From assembly GCF_000732925.1 (NCBI RefSeq), contig NZ_CP008953.1, positions 3,844,001 to 3,908,000 of the forward strand: DNA of 64,000 nt. Direction: 5' to 3'. Positions within the stretch are counted from its first letter, which is position 1, and each line of letters starts with the position of its first letter. The notes beneath the pieces were generated by a model, which searched no databases, was not told the DNA's origin, and saw only the letters and a program-made list of their open reading frames with translations. The position numbers and the translations under genes were made by a program. This stretch comes from Amycolatopsis japonica (GTDB lineage: Bacteria > Actinomycetota > Actinomycetes > Mycobacteriales > Pseudonocardiaceae). Shown in pieces: positions 1-8,168 of the stretch.

Positions 1-14
1 CCGTCACCGGCGGG

Positions 15-818
15 TCAGTCCCGGACCGCGGAGATCGCGACGGTGGCGTAGCGCGTGGTGAACCGGCCGCCCATCCTGTCGATCGCCGCCCCGACTTCAG
101 CGAGGATCTCTTGTCGCACTGTGGATTCGACCCAGGTCAGCGAGCCGAACGTCGGAAGCTGGTCCAGCCATTCGTCACGGGTGTAGACCCGGTCCCAGTC
201 GTAACGGCTTCGTTCCGGCTCGCCGAACCCGCCCGCTTCGCGCAGACCGTCGGCGACCTTCACGATGAGTGGCCCGTACGGGTCAGAGGGCTGTTTCGGC
301 ACGCTCTTGAGATCGATCGGGGCGTCCGGCACGAGCCGCCGGTAAGCGTCCGCCAAGGCGTCCGCGACCTCTTCCGGCGGTTCGGGTACGTGCCAGAACG
401 CGGCGAAGAGTCCGCCGGGTCGTAGGACCTCGGCGGCCTTGGCGGCGCCGGCCACGGGGTCGACCCAATGCCAGGCCTGTCCGGAGACGAGCAGGTCGAA
501 CCGGTGTCCGGCGGGCTCCCAATCCTCGAACTTCGCGACTTCGACGGCGATTCCGCTCTGCCGGGCGAACTCGGCCATTCGCTCGTCCGGCTCGACGCCC
601 AGCACGTGACAGCCCGCCGCGTGGAACTGGCGCGCTTCGATGCCGGTGCCGACGCCGACGTCGAGGGTCTCGCGGCCGGGAGCGGCGGCGATGAGGTGTT
701 CGACGAGTTCCGGGGGATAGGCGGGGCGGGTGCGGTCGTAGCGTTCGACGTCCACGCCGAAGGATTCCGCGGCCTGTCGATGACGATGAGGCTCTTGCCC
801 CGAAGGTAGAGTGGGCAT
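15..818 (-). CDS. class I SAM-dependent methyltransferase
   Basis: 267 aa with a Rossmann-type methyltransferase core. Motif I LDVGVGTG lies at residues 52-59, an acidic SAM-ribose loop (GVEPDER) about 20 residues later, and the PGGLFAAFWH region follows as in type-11 methyltransferases. It should transfer a methyl group from SAM to a small molecule; the substrate cannot be read from the sequence. The ATG sits inside one arm of a double palindrome shared with the divergent TetR gene, so it is probably the repressor's main target. An AAGGTGG stretch 4 nt upstream can act as ribosome binding site. Confidence 0.85.
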   Translation of the reverse strand: MPTLPSGQEPHRHRQAAESFGVDVERYDRTRPAYPPELVEHLIAAAPGRETLDVGVGTGIEARQFHAAGCHVLGVEPDERMAEFARQSGIAVEVAKFEDWEPAGHRFDLLVSGQAWHWVDPVAGAAKAAEVLRPGGLFAAFWHVPEPPEEVADALADAYRRLVPDAPIDLKSVPKQPSDPYGPLIVKVADGLREAGGFGEPERSRYDWDRVYTRDEWLDQLPTFGSLTWVESTVRQEILAEVGAAIDRMGGRFTTRYATVAISAVRD

Positions 819-848
819 GCGCCCACCTTAAGTGGGCACGTGCCCACT
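811..848. promoter_or_regulatory. tandem palindromic operator for the divergent TetR
   Basis: Positions 831-848 form a perfect 18-bp palindrome, AGTGGGCACGTGCCCACT. Positions 811-826 carry a second copy with perfect 6-bp arms (GTGGGC, ATGC spacer, GCCCAC). The pair fills the space between the methyltransferase and TetR starts and overlaps the methyltransferase start codon. This is the geometry of an autoregulatory TetR operator; the match to this particular TetR is inferred from position. Confidence 0.75.
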
Positions 849-868
849 CGTCAATGCAAAGGAGCCAT

Positions 869-1441
869 ATGCCGACAGGAGTGGCTTTGCGTGCCGTCCG
901 CGCGCAGTTGTTCGACGCCGCCGAACGGGTCCTGCTGCGGGACGGGCCGAGCGGGCTCACCAGCCGTGCGGTGACCACGGAGGCGGACTGCGCGAAAGGC
1001 GTGCTGCACCGGCATTTCGACGATTTCGACGGCTTTCTCGCCGAGTTCGTGCTGGACCGGATCGAGAAACTCGACGAGAAGGGACTGCGGGAGGCCGCTG
1101 GCACCGGGACGGTTGTGGACAACCTCACCACGGCGCTCACGGCGGTGTTCGAGTCGGTCGCGGTCGCGATCGTCCCGCTCGTGATCTTCCGCGACGAGCT
1201 TCGTGCCCGGTTACGCCGCGAATGGCCTGCCGGGGTTCCGGTGCTGACTCAGGCCGCCGTCATGATCGGCGGCTACCTCAAGGCGGAACGGGATCTGGGC
1301 CGGGTCGCCGAGGGTGCCGACGTCGAGACTTTGGCCGCAACGCTCATCGGTGCCACGCATCTGCTGTACGCGGACCGCACCGCGCCCGCACCGGAGATCG
1401 CTCAGGTGCGGAAGGTGGTGGAGACGGTGATCGGGACGTGA
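869..1441 (+). CDS. TetR/AcrR family repressor
   Basis: 190 aa. The N-terminal HTH covers about residues 10-55 (DAAERVLLRDG, then a recognition segment around CAKGVLHRHF and FDGFLAEFV), followed by an all-helical ligand domain. I chose the ATG at 869 because AAAGGAG ends 5 nt upstream; an in-frame ATG at 854 has no Shine-Dalgarno. It probably represses itself and the divergent methyltransferase through the 811-848 palindromes. The ligand is unknown. Confidence 0.88.
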   Translation: MPTGVALRAVRAQLFDAAERVLLRDGPSGLTSRAVTTEADCAKGVLHRHFDDFDGFLAEFVLDRIEKLDEKGLREAAGTGTVVDNLTTALTAVFESVAVAIVPLVIFRDELRARLRREWPAGVPVLTQAAVMIGGYLKAERDLGRVAEGADVETLAATLIGATHLLYADRTAPAPEIAQVRKVVETVIGT

Positions 1442-1445
1442 AAAA

Positions 1446-1474
1446 GGCGGCGAGTCCTCAGAGGACTCGCCGCC
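1446..1474. terminator. bidirectional hairpin terminator
   Basis: Two 14-bp perfect arms (GGCGGCGAGTCCTC and its complement) around a single central base, directly after the TetR stop and an A-tract, and before the convergent folD stop at 1487. Confidence 0.8.
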
Positions 1475-1486
1475 TCCCTCGGTGGA

Positions 1487-2320
1487 TCAGGACTGCGCGG
1501 CGGTGACGGTGTGCCGCAGCAGCAGCGACGTCGTGACGGGGCCGATGCCACCGGGGACCGGCGTGATCGAACCCGCGATCTCCTCGACCGCGGCCTGGTC
1601 GACATCGCCGACGAGCCCGCCTTCGGGAGTCGGGTTCGTGCCGACGTCGATCACCACGGCACCGGGTTTGACGTGGTCCGCGCCGAGGAAGTGCGCGCGG
1701 CCGACGGCCACGACCAGGACGTCCGCGGCCTTGGTGACCACCGCCAGATCCTTGGTGCGGGAGTGGCAGATGGTCACCGTCGCGTGTTCGCCGAGCAGCA
1801 GCAGCGCGGCGGGCTTGCCGACGATGGTCGAGCGGCCCACGACGGAGACCTGGGCGCCGGACAGGGCGACCTGCTCGCGCTTCAGGATCTCCAGGACCGC
1901 GGCCGCGGTGGCGGGAGCGTAGGTCGGGAGGCCGGCGGTGAGGCGGCCGAGGCTGACCGGGTTGGCGCCGTCGACGTCCTTGCGCGGGTCGATATGCGCG
2001 CCGACGTCGTCGAGCGTCACGCCTTCGGGTAGCGGGGTCTGGCAGATGATGCCGTGGACCGACGGGTCCGCGGACAGCTTGTCGAGCTCGCGGGTGACGT
2101 CCGCGCCGGTCGGCTTCTCGAGCTGGACCACGCGGCAGTCGACGCCGACCTTCTTGGCGGCGCGCTCGATCGAGCGCACGTACCAGGCGGTGGCGTCGTC
2201 GTCGGTCGGCACGAGCACGGCCAGCGTCGGGGCGGTGCCCGATTCGCGAAGCTTGGCGGCGGTCTCGGTGACCTCGGCGGTGATGGCGGCGGCGATCGCG
2301 CGCCCGTCGATCAGGGTCAT
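1487..2320 (-). CDS. folD: FolD-type methylene-THF dehydrogenase lacking the catalytic Lys
   Basis: 277 aa, normal FolD length. Present are the CQTPLP glutamine loop, the KDVDG aspartate motif, the NADP-binding VVGRSTIVGKP segment and PGGIGP. The YxxxK motif of bifunctional FolD reads YVRSI here (Tyr47, Ile51), aligning without gaps to YVRGK as I recall it from mycobacterial FolD. That lysine is needed for cyclohydrolase activity, so this protein probably acts only as the dehydrogenase on 5,10-methylene-THF. The ATG overlaps the stop of fchA (ATGA), giving translational coupling to a separate cyclohydrolase that can supply the lost step. Confidence 0.92.
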   Translation of the reverse strand: MTLIDGRAIAAAITAEVTETAAKLRESGTAPTLAVLVPTDDDATAWYVRSIERAAKKVGVDCRVVQLEKPTGADVTRELDKLSADPSVHGIICQTPLPEGVTLDDVGAHIDPRKDVDGANPVSLGRLTAGLPTYAPATAAAVLEILKREQVALSGAQVSVVGRSTIVGKPAALLLLGEHATVTICHSRTKDLAVVTKAADVLVVAVGRAHFLGADHVKPGAVVIDVGTNPTPEGGLVGDVDQAAVEEIAGSITPVPGGIGPVTTSLLLRHTVTAAQS

Positions 2321-2940
2321 CGGGCGAGCCTTTCGCGAACCTGGGCGATCAGGGCGTCGGCGCGCCCGGTCGCGGGGGTGTACTCGGTGAGGCGGGCCTC
2401 GGTCTCCTTGCGGAGCTGCTCGTCCGACATGGACGCGAGGTTGACCTCGACGTTGACCACGCCCGATTCGAGCGCGGACTTCGCGGACGAGGCCGCGACC
2501 GCGATGTCGGAGATGACGTTGGTGTTGGCGCCTTCGAGGATCGAGGCGGCGACGTCGATGACCTCGGCGGCGAGGGCGGCCGTGCGCAGCGGCACCTCGG
2601 CGGCGCCGACCAGCGCGGCCTGGATCGCGGCCGTGCGGGCCTGCTTCTCTTCGTCGGTGGCCTTGGGGAGCTTGTACGCGGCGACCACGGCGTCGAACGC
2701 GGCGGCGTCGTCGGCGGCGAGGCCGAGAGCGCGTGCACGGAGGTCTTCGGCCTTGGCTAGCGCCTCGGTCATGGTGGCCTCGTGCTCGGCGTACTTCGGC
2801 TTGCCGATGGTCAGGTTGCACACCATGGAGACCAGGGCGGCACCGACCGCGGCGTTCATCGCGGCACCCGCGCCACCACCGGGCGTCGAGGCCTTCGATG
2901 CCAGCTCGTCGAGCCACTGACCGACCGGTTGAGCCTCCAC
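2317..2940 (-). CDS. fchA: methenyl-THF cyclohydrolase / cyclodeaminase-family protein
   Basis: 207 aa of the FTCD_C/FchA all-helical family. The signature STPGGGAGAAMNAAVGAAL near the N-terminus is followed by MVCNLTIGKPKY. It should hydrolyse 5,10-methenyl-THF to 10-formyl-THF, or act as a cyclodeaminase. I chose the GTG at 2940, 8 nt after GGGAAGGGA; upstream in-frame codons lie in a terminator-containing gap. It is the first gene of a two-gene unit with folD, which lacks the cyclohydrolase lysine, so this gene probably completes the one-carbon interconversion. Confidence 0.85.
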   Translation of the reverse strand: MEAQPVGQWLDELASKASTPGGGAGAAMNAAVGAALVSMVCNLTIGKPKYAEHEATMTEALAKAEDLRARALGLAADDAAAFDAVVAAYKLPKATDEEKQARTAAIQAALVGAAEVPLRTAALAAEVIDVAASILEGANTNVISDIAVAASSAKSALESGVVNVEVNLASMSDEQLRKETEARLTEYTPATGRADALIAQVRERLAR

Positions 2941-3004
2941 GCGATGTTCCCTTCCCGCTGGTTTTGCCGTCGCGCCGAAGCCTACCTGGGCGTTCCCGGA
3001 CAGC

Positions 3005-3052
3005 CCGAAGGCCACCTTCGCGACGATCTACGTCGGTGAAGGTGGCCTTCGG
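3005..3052 (-). terminator. hairpin terminator
   Basis: 15-bp perfect arms (CCGAAGGCCACCTTC, 3005-3019, and its complement, 3038-3052) just 3' of the minus-strand gene ending at 3062. Confidence 0.7.
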
Positions 3053-3061
3053 TGAGGGTGT

Positions 3062-3883
3062 TCAGGAACGCAGGTACTCCTCCCAAGTGAGCTTCGGCGA
3101 CACGGCGGGGCCGTCGTCGGCACCGCGACCGGCGAGGCCGTTGTAGCCGAGGTAGTAGTCACCGGCCTGGTGCTGCGCGCCGGACGACAGGTCCGGATCG
3201 GACAGCGCGATGGCGTGGATGTGGTAGGCGAAGCCCTGGGCCGGGGTCCGGACCCAAGCCGCGAAACCGACCTGACGCAGCTTCCGCGCGACGTCGGTCC
3301 GAGTGGTCGAGGACATGCCCTCGACGCCGATGTCGAGCGCGCCGCCACCGTCGTGCGTCCCGGCCGAAGCGCCGACGCCACCGGGGTTGTACGAGCCCTG
3401 CGTGATGGTGAGCTGCCTGCCGAGCAGACCCTCGGCCTTCACCAGCATCGCCTTGGTCCGGGTGTTCATCGTCTTGCCGTGGTAGGTCAGGCGGCTACCC
3501 GCCGAGACCACCGCGGTGACGGTGTAACGGTTCTCGCCCAGCTTCTCGAGCGACGTCTTTCCCGGCAGGCCGGAGGCGTCGATCCCGGTGTAGCCCAGCG
3601 ACTTCTGGTAGCTGGAGTACGCCGTGATCGTCGACGTGCCGAAGTGGCCGTCGACGTATTGCTGGTCGAGCAGTCCCTTGGCGGCCAGTGCCTGCTCCAC
3701 CAGCAGCACGCTGTCCTTGGCGCCGGGGGTCAGCGCGCTGTCCGCGCGGCGCGGGTCGATCTGCGCGGCCTTGAGCACCGCTTCCATGCTGGCGGTCGGC
3801 AACGCGGTCACTTCGGCGCCGGCCGGTGCGGCCACGCCGAAGGAGAGCGCGGTCGCTGTCGCGAGCACGGCTACCTTGGTCAA
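3062..3883 (-). CDS. secreted peptidoglycan-binding, M15-like protein
   Basis: 273 aa. The signal peptide covers about residues 1-23 (hydrophobic core ending APAGA). A peptidoglycan_binding_1-like region follows at about 40-125 (GHFGTSTITAYSSYQKSLG). The C-terminal domain has SAGTHDGGGALDIG and later AYHIHAI, which fit the His/Asp/His zinc ligands of M15-type D-Ala-D-Ala peptidases. It may trim or bind cell-wall peptides outside the membrane. Two adjacent TTG codons (3886, 3883) lie 6 and 9 nt after a perfect AGGAGG; I used 3883. Zinc hydrolase activity is inferred from spacing only. Confidence 0.75.
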   Translation of the reverse strand: MTKVAVLATATALSFGVAAPAGAEVTALPTASMEAVLKAAQIDPRRADSALTPGAKDSVLLVEQALAAKGLLDQQYVDGHFGTSTITAYSSYQKSLGYTGIDASGLPGKTSLEKLGENRYTVTAVVSAGSRLTYHGKTMNTRTKAMLVKAEGLLGRQLTITQGSYNPGGVGASAGTHDGGGALDIGVEGMSSTTRTDVARKLRQVGFAAWVRTPAQGFAYHIHAIALSDPDLSSGAQHQAGDYYLGYNGLAGRGADDGPAVSPKLTWEEYLRS

Positions 3884-3965
3884 CAATTCCTGCCTCCTGA
3901 ACGGGTCCGGTTGGTCCGGGAAGCATGGGCAGCGGGAATACAAGGGCCGTACAAACGGATCTTCT

Positions 3966-4946
3966 TCAGGTTTGGTCGCGGCCGGTGACGAACAAGGTCA
4001 CCGCCTCGGACAAAGTCCGGCAAGCGGCGTCATCGGGGTGTTTGGCGGCTTCTCGCTCAAGCGGGCGCAGCCGGTCTTTCGTGCGGACCGATTTGACCGT
4101 TTCGGCGCTTTCGATCGCTTGGATGCCGACGGACAGCGCCTGGTCGCCGTCTCCGCCGAGAACGTGTCCCGTGGCCAGCATGGCCAGGCACAGGGAACGG
4201 CTGCGCGCCATTTCGGGACCGTATCCGCGTACGGCGTCGGTGAGCGCGGCGATCGCCTGTCCGACATGGCGGCCACCCCTACGCAAAGCCAGGTCGGTGT
4301 GCACCGAGCCCGCCATCGCGGAAACGTCGACCTCGGTGAAGAACCTCGCCCAGTCGGGTGACTCGGCGTCACCCTTCTCGGCGAATTCCTCGCCTGCTTG
4401 GCCCATCAACCCGACGGCGAGGTTCGCGTCGCCTTTCTTGGCGTAGGCCCAGCCTTGGTTCGCGCTCAGGATGCTCGCGGCCAGCTTCGAACCGGCCCGC
4501 TTCGCGGCGAGCCTGCCCAGTTCGAATTGTGCGAGGGCTTCGTCCATCACTCCGTAATGCAGATCGATCCGGCCTCGCCGGTAATGGATGTTCGCGATCA
4601 ATTCGGCGTTTTCGCCATCGGCGGCGAGCTTCAGCGCGACATCGAGATGATGCTGCGCGGCGCCGACGTGACCGCTGTCGAAACACGTCCATCCGGCGAG
4701 GTTGTGGAGATCCGCGACCGCGGAGAAAAGCCTGGCCCGCAACGGTTCGGAGATCGGCATCGCGAGCATCCGATGGCCGCGCCGGATCCGGACCACGACC
4801 GCGTCGCGGCACATCCCACCCCCGCATTGGTAGTCGACGGCACGAAGCGCTTTCGTCTGTGTTTCCAGCGCCTCGACATCATGGTCCCGCACCCGGTCAG
4901 GAATGAGGTGGTGGCGAGAGGCGGCTTCAGGATCTGTCATGGTCAT
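3966..4946 (-). CDS. TPR-type regulator remnant without an HTH
   Basis: 326 aa, mostly helical repeats of the kind found C-terminal in actinobacterial XRE/TPR regulators: LRAVDYQCGGG, then ADLHNLAGWTCFDSG, then HYRRGRIDLHYG. Relatives I recall carry an N-terminal Cro/C1-type HTH before a segment like the IALGLRQGLM region here. In this frame an in-frame stop at 5043 cuts off any such domain, leaving only about 35 codons upstream. Start ATG 4946 is preceded by AGGGG; a TTG at 4985 is possible. It could be a truncated regulator or a stand-alone sensing module. Confidence 0.7.
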   Translation of the reverse strand: MTMTDPEAASRHHLIPDRVRDHDVEALETQTKALRAVDYQCGGGMCRDAVVVRIRRGHRMLAMPISEPLRARLFSAVADLHNLAGWTCFDSGHVGAAQHHLDVALKLAADGENAELIANIHYRRGRIDLHYGVMDEALAQFELGRLAAKRAGSKLAASILSANQGWAYAKKGDANLAVGLMGQAGEEFAEKGDAESPDWARFFTEVDVSAMAGSVHTDLALRRGGRHVGQAIAALTDAVRGYGPEMARSRSLCLAMLATGHVLGGDGDQALSVGIQAIESAETVKSVRTKDRLRPLEREAAKHPDDAACRTLSEAVTLFVTGRDQT

Positions 4947-5138
4947 TAACCCCTGACGTAACCCCAGCGCGATTTCGTGGCTCAAAGCGTAGCCCGGAGG
5001 ACGCGCCGCCGCGACTGTCTCACCGCGAAACTCAAAGTGCGCTCAGGTAAGAAGACAGGTAGTTGTACGGGTGTCGCCCAGGCGGAACGAGAGCAACCTG
5101 GTAGGACTTCCAGTGGATGCCGAAAGGTCGAGACCCAC

Positions 5139-5603
5139 ATGGTGCTAAGTGCTACACCGCCCTCGCGAGCCCGTCTCCGGTTGGTCTCCTCGGAGGATGC
5201 GCGTACGACACCCCGGGCGGGCGGTCGTCTGGATCGGTACGGCGAGCTCGCCGACCGTCGGCTGGCCGCGATCCTCGCCGCCGAGGACGTGGCGGAGGAG
5301 CACGGGTTGAGCGCACACGCGCGTACGACCTGTTACGTGCACCGCTGCTGGGTGCACCAGTGCATCTCCGATCCGTTGCACGTACTGGTCGTCACCGGGC
5401 ATCGCTGGTGCCGGCGCTGCGACCGGACGGTCGACGTCGAGATCGACGAGACCTTTCCGGGATCGGTCGAACTCTCTTGCGACGGCTGTGGTGTCCCGCC
5501 GGACACGGTCGCGAACCGCGAGGTGCTCTTCGCTTGCCGGACCAGCCTCGTGGCCATGCACGGAGGCGAAGTGTCGACGCTCTACGTGGTGCCGGACGAC
5601 TGA
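5139..5603 (+). CDS. Cys-rich hypothetical protein, possible zinc ribbon
   Basis: 154 aa, family not recognised. The N-terminal 50 residues are basic and helical. The middle has CYVHRCWVHQC, then CRRC and CDGC separated by about 25 residues, a plausible zinc-ribbon core with four well-placed cysteines. No signal peptide or membrane segment. The ATG follows a weak AAAGG. The LuxR-family gene begins 77 nt downstream on the same strand. A nucleic-acid or protein-binding role is only a guess. Confidence 0.65.
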   Translation: MVLSATPPSRARLRLVSSEDARTTPRAGGRLDRYGELADRRLAAILAAEDVAEEHGLSAHARTTCYVHRCWVHQCISDPLHVLVVTGHRWCRRCDRTVDVEIDETFPGSVELSCDGCGVPPDTVANREVLFACRTSLVAMHGGEVSTLYVVPDD

Positions 5604-5680
5604 AGCCGGATTGGGCTGACCGAGGGAACGGGCCACCGGCCTCGTTGACCGCCGGTCGCGGGCGTCCGTACGGTTCTGGG

Positions 5681-8044
5681 GTGGGCACCGCGGCCGCAGC
5701 AGACCGGCCGGGCAGCCTCCCCGCCGGGACCACGAGTTTCGTAGGTCGGAAAAGGGACGTCGCCGAGGTCAAAAGACTGCTGTCCAAGGCGAGGCTGGTG
5801 ACCTTGACCGGGGTCGGCGGCGTCGGCAAGACGACGCTGGCCCTGCATACCGCCGCGGAACTGCGGCGAGCTTTCCCCGACGGTGTCTGGTTCGTCGAAC
5901 TCGCGGATCTGACCGACTCTGATCTGCTGGCTCACACGGTGCTGGAGGCGCTCGGCGTCCGCGACGACACGGGCCGTGACCAGGCGGACGTGCTCGCGGA
6001 TCACCTGCGGGGGCGCCGGATCCTGGTGATCCTGGACAACTGCGAACACCTGATAGAGGTCTGTGCGGCGTCGGCGGATCGGCTGCTGAGGGTGTCGCCG
6101 GGGCTCCGCTTCCTCGTCACCAGCAGGGAACGGCTCGGGATCCCGGGAGAGCATCTCTGGCAGGTCGCGCCGCTACCGCTGCCCGCGCCCCGGATCCCGC
6201 TGCGATCGGGGGCCTGGCGTGACTATCCGGCGATGGCGTTGTTCGCCGAACGGGCGGCCGCGGTCGAGCCGGGATTCGTCGTCACCGACGAGAACCAGGC
6301 TTTGATCGCGAACGTGTGCCGGATGCTCGCGGGGATACCGTTGGCGATCGAACTGGCCGCGGTCCGGGTCCGGGCGCTGTCGCTCGACGAGCTCGCGACC
6401 CGGCTGGCGGACAACTTCCACTTGCTCGCCAAGGGGGAACGCGGCGGACTGCCCAGGCACCAGACGCTGCTGGCGGCAGTGGAGTGGAGCCACGACCTGT
6501 GCGGTGCCGCCGAGCGGGTCCTCTGGGCGCGCGCATCGGTCTTCGGAGGCGGGTTCAGCCTGTCCGCGGCCGAATTCGTCTGCGCCGGGGAGGGGCTGTC
6601 CGCCCGGTCGGTGCTCGGGCACCTGGCCGGGCTGGTGGACAAGTCGGTCCTGCTCTTCGAACGCGACGGCGACCGGACGAGATACCGGCTGCTGGAGCCG
6701 CTTCGCCAGTTCGGCAGGGCGAAGCTGCACGGCATGGGTGACGAGGACGCGGTCCTGCGCCGCCATCGGGACTACTACCTCGCGCAGGCGGAGCGGAGCG
6801 AGCGGGACTGGTTCGGGCCGAAGCAGGCGGAGATCTGCGCGAGGACCAAACTAGAGCACGCGAACCTGCGCGCCGCGCTCGACTATTGCCTCGCCACGCC
6901 GTCCGAAGGCAGGACCGGGCTGAAGCTCGCGGGCACGCTGTGGTTCTACTGGGCGGGCTGCGGTGTGCTGGGGGAGGGGAGGCACTGGCTCGACCACGCG
7001 CTCGAAACCGTCCGCGAAGGCGGCAAAGACCGCCTGAAAGCCTTGTGGGTCAACGGATACGTGTCAACGCTGCAGGGTGACGTCGCGCGTGCGGTGACTC
7101 TGTTGGGGGAGTGCCGCACCGAAGCCGGCAGGGTCGGGGACGAGGCGGCGCTCGCCTACGCGGTCCACCGCCTGGGCTGCAACGCGCTGGTCGGCGACGA
7201 CGTCGGCTACGCGAAGGACCTGTTCCAGGACGCCCGGATCCGCTATCGCCGGCTGGGCGAGCTGAACGGCAACGTGATGCTGGCCGGAATCGAGATGGCG
7301 ATCGCGTCGATATTCCTCGGCGAGTTGGAGGAGGCCGCGGAGCTGTGCGAAGAGGCGCGCGCGATCGGCGCGGCGCATGGCGAGGAATGGGCCTACGCCT
7401 ACGCGATCTACGTGCTGGCGCTCGTGGCGCTGAACCGGGGCGAATTCGAGCCGGCGATCGGTTACGCGCGCAGCTGCCTGAGGATCAAGCGCACCTTCAA
7501 CGACCTGCTCGGCATGGTGTTGTCGATCGAGGTGCTCGCGTGGATCGAGTCGTCGCTGCGGCATTGGGCGCGTGCGGCGACCCTGCTCGGCTGCGCCGGG
7601 CGGATCTGGCAATCGGTCGGCTACCCGATGTTCGGCTCGAAGTATTTCGGTGCCCCGCACGGTGACTGTGAGGCGCGGACCCGGGAGGCGCTCGGTGACA
7701 GCCGGTACGCGGTCCTGGCGCGGTACGGGAGCGAGTTCACCTTGGAAGAGGCCGTCGCCTTCGCGCTCGACGAAGCCGAGGGCACGGAGAGCGGTCCCGT
7801 CGCCGAGGTCGAGACCGTGCTCACCGACCGAGAGCACGAGGTCGCACTCTTGATCACCGACGGCTTGTCCAACCGGGAGATCGCCGATCGGCTGGTGATC
7901 TCCCGCCGCACCGCCGAGGGGCACGTCCAGCGAATCCTGCGGAAGCTGGACTTCGATTCCCGTGCGCAGATCGCGGCCTGGGTGACCCGAACGGCGGTAC
8001 GAGGCGAGCGGAACGGCGGTACCCGGAGGGGCTGTCCGGAGTAG
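5681..8044 (+). CDS. NB-ARC ATPase / LuxR-family transcriptional regulator
   Basis: 787 aa. The N-terminal ATPase has Walker A GVGGVGKTT (about residues 45-53) and a Walker B-like ILVILDNCEHL, as in AfsR/STAND regulators. A helical TPR-like middle follows, and the C-terminus has a LuxR HTH (LTDREHEVALLITDGLSNREIADRL ending in a GHVQRIL recognition helix region). It should be an ATP-controlled DNA-binding regulator; its signal is unknown. The GTG at 5681 has no Shine-Dalgarno but has TACGGT 6 nt upstream, suggesting a leaderless transcript. The next gene, a secreted glucan-binding protein, starts 124 bp downstream and is a candidate target. Confidence 0.85.
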   Translation: MGTAAAADRPGSLPAGTTSFVGRKRDVAEVKRLLSKARLVTLTGVGGVGKTTLALHTAAELRRAFPDGVWFVELADLTDSDLLAHTVLEALGVRDDTGRDQADVLADHLRGRRILVILDNCEHLIEVCAASADRLLRVSPGLRFLVTSRERLGIPGEHLWQVAPLPLPAPRIPLRSGAWRDYPAMALFAERAAAVEPGFVVTDENQALIANVCRMLAGIPLAIELAAVRVRALSLDELATRLADNFHLLAKGERGGLPRHQTLLAAVEWSHDLCGAAERVLWARASVFGGGFSLSAAEFVCAGEGLSARSVLGHLAGLVDKSVLLFERDGDRTRYRLLEPLRQFGRAKLHGMGDEDAVLRRHRDYYLAQAERSERDWFGPKQAEICARTKLEHANLRAALDYCLATPSEGRTGLKLAGTLWFYWAGCGVLGEGRHWLDHALETVREGGKDRLKALWVNGYVSTLQGDVARAVTLLGECRTEAGRVGDEAALAYAVHRLGCNALVGDDVGYAKDLFQDARIRYRRLGELNGNVMLAGIEMAIASIFLGELEEAAELCEEARAIGAAHGEEWAYAYAIYVLALVALNRGEFEPAIGYARSCLRIKRTFNDLLGMVLSIEVLAWIESSLRHWARAATLLGCAGRIWQSVGYPMFGSKYFGAPHGDCEARTREALGDSRYAVLARYGSEFTLEEAVAFALDEAEGTESGPVAEVETVLTDREHEVALLITDGLSNREIADRLVISRRTAEGHVQRILRKLDFDSRAQIAAWVTRTAVRGERNGGTRRGCPE

Positions 8045-8168
8045 TCAGTGGTTTGGACCACCAGTGTTACCGAAGCGTGATCTGGACATATCGCACGGAC
8101 GGCTACTTTGTTGTGGCGCGCAACGAATTGCTTCGCCCGTGGATTTCCAACGCCGGAGGTGTCACGAC

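Noticed and set aside
283..1140. Long ORFs opposite the methyltransferase and TetR genes
   Set aside because: Arg/Pro/Ser-rich translations typical of out-of-frame GC-rich DNA; the overlapping genes have clear domains.
1487..2917. Single 476-codon minus ORF joining fchA region and folD
   Set aside because: Its N-terminal part is out of frame with fchA; FolD starts at 2320 and overlaps the fchA stop.
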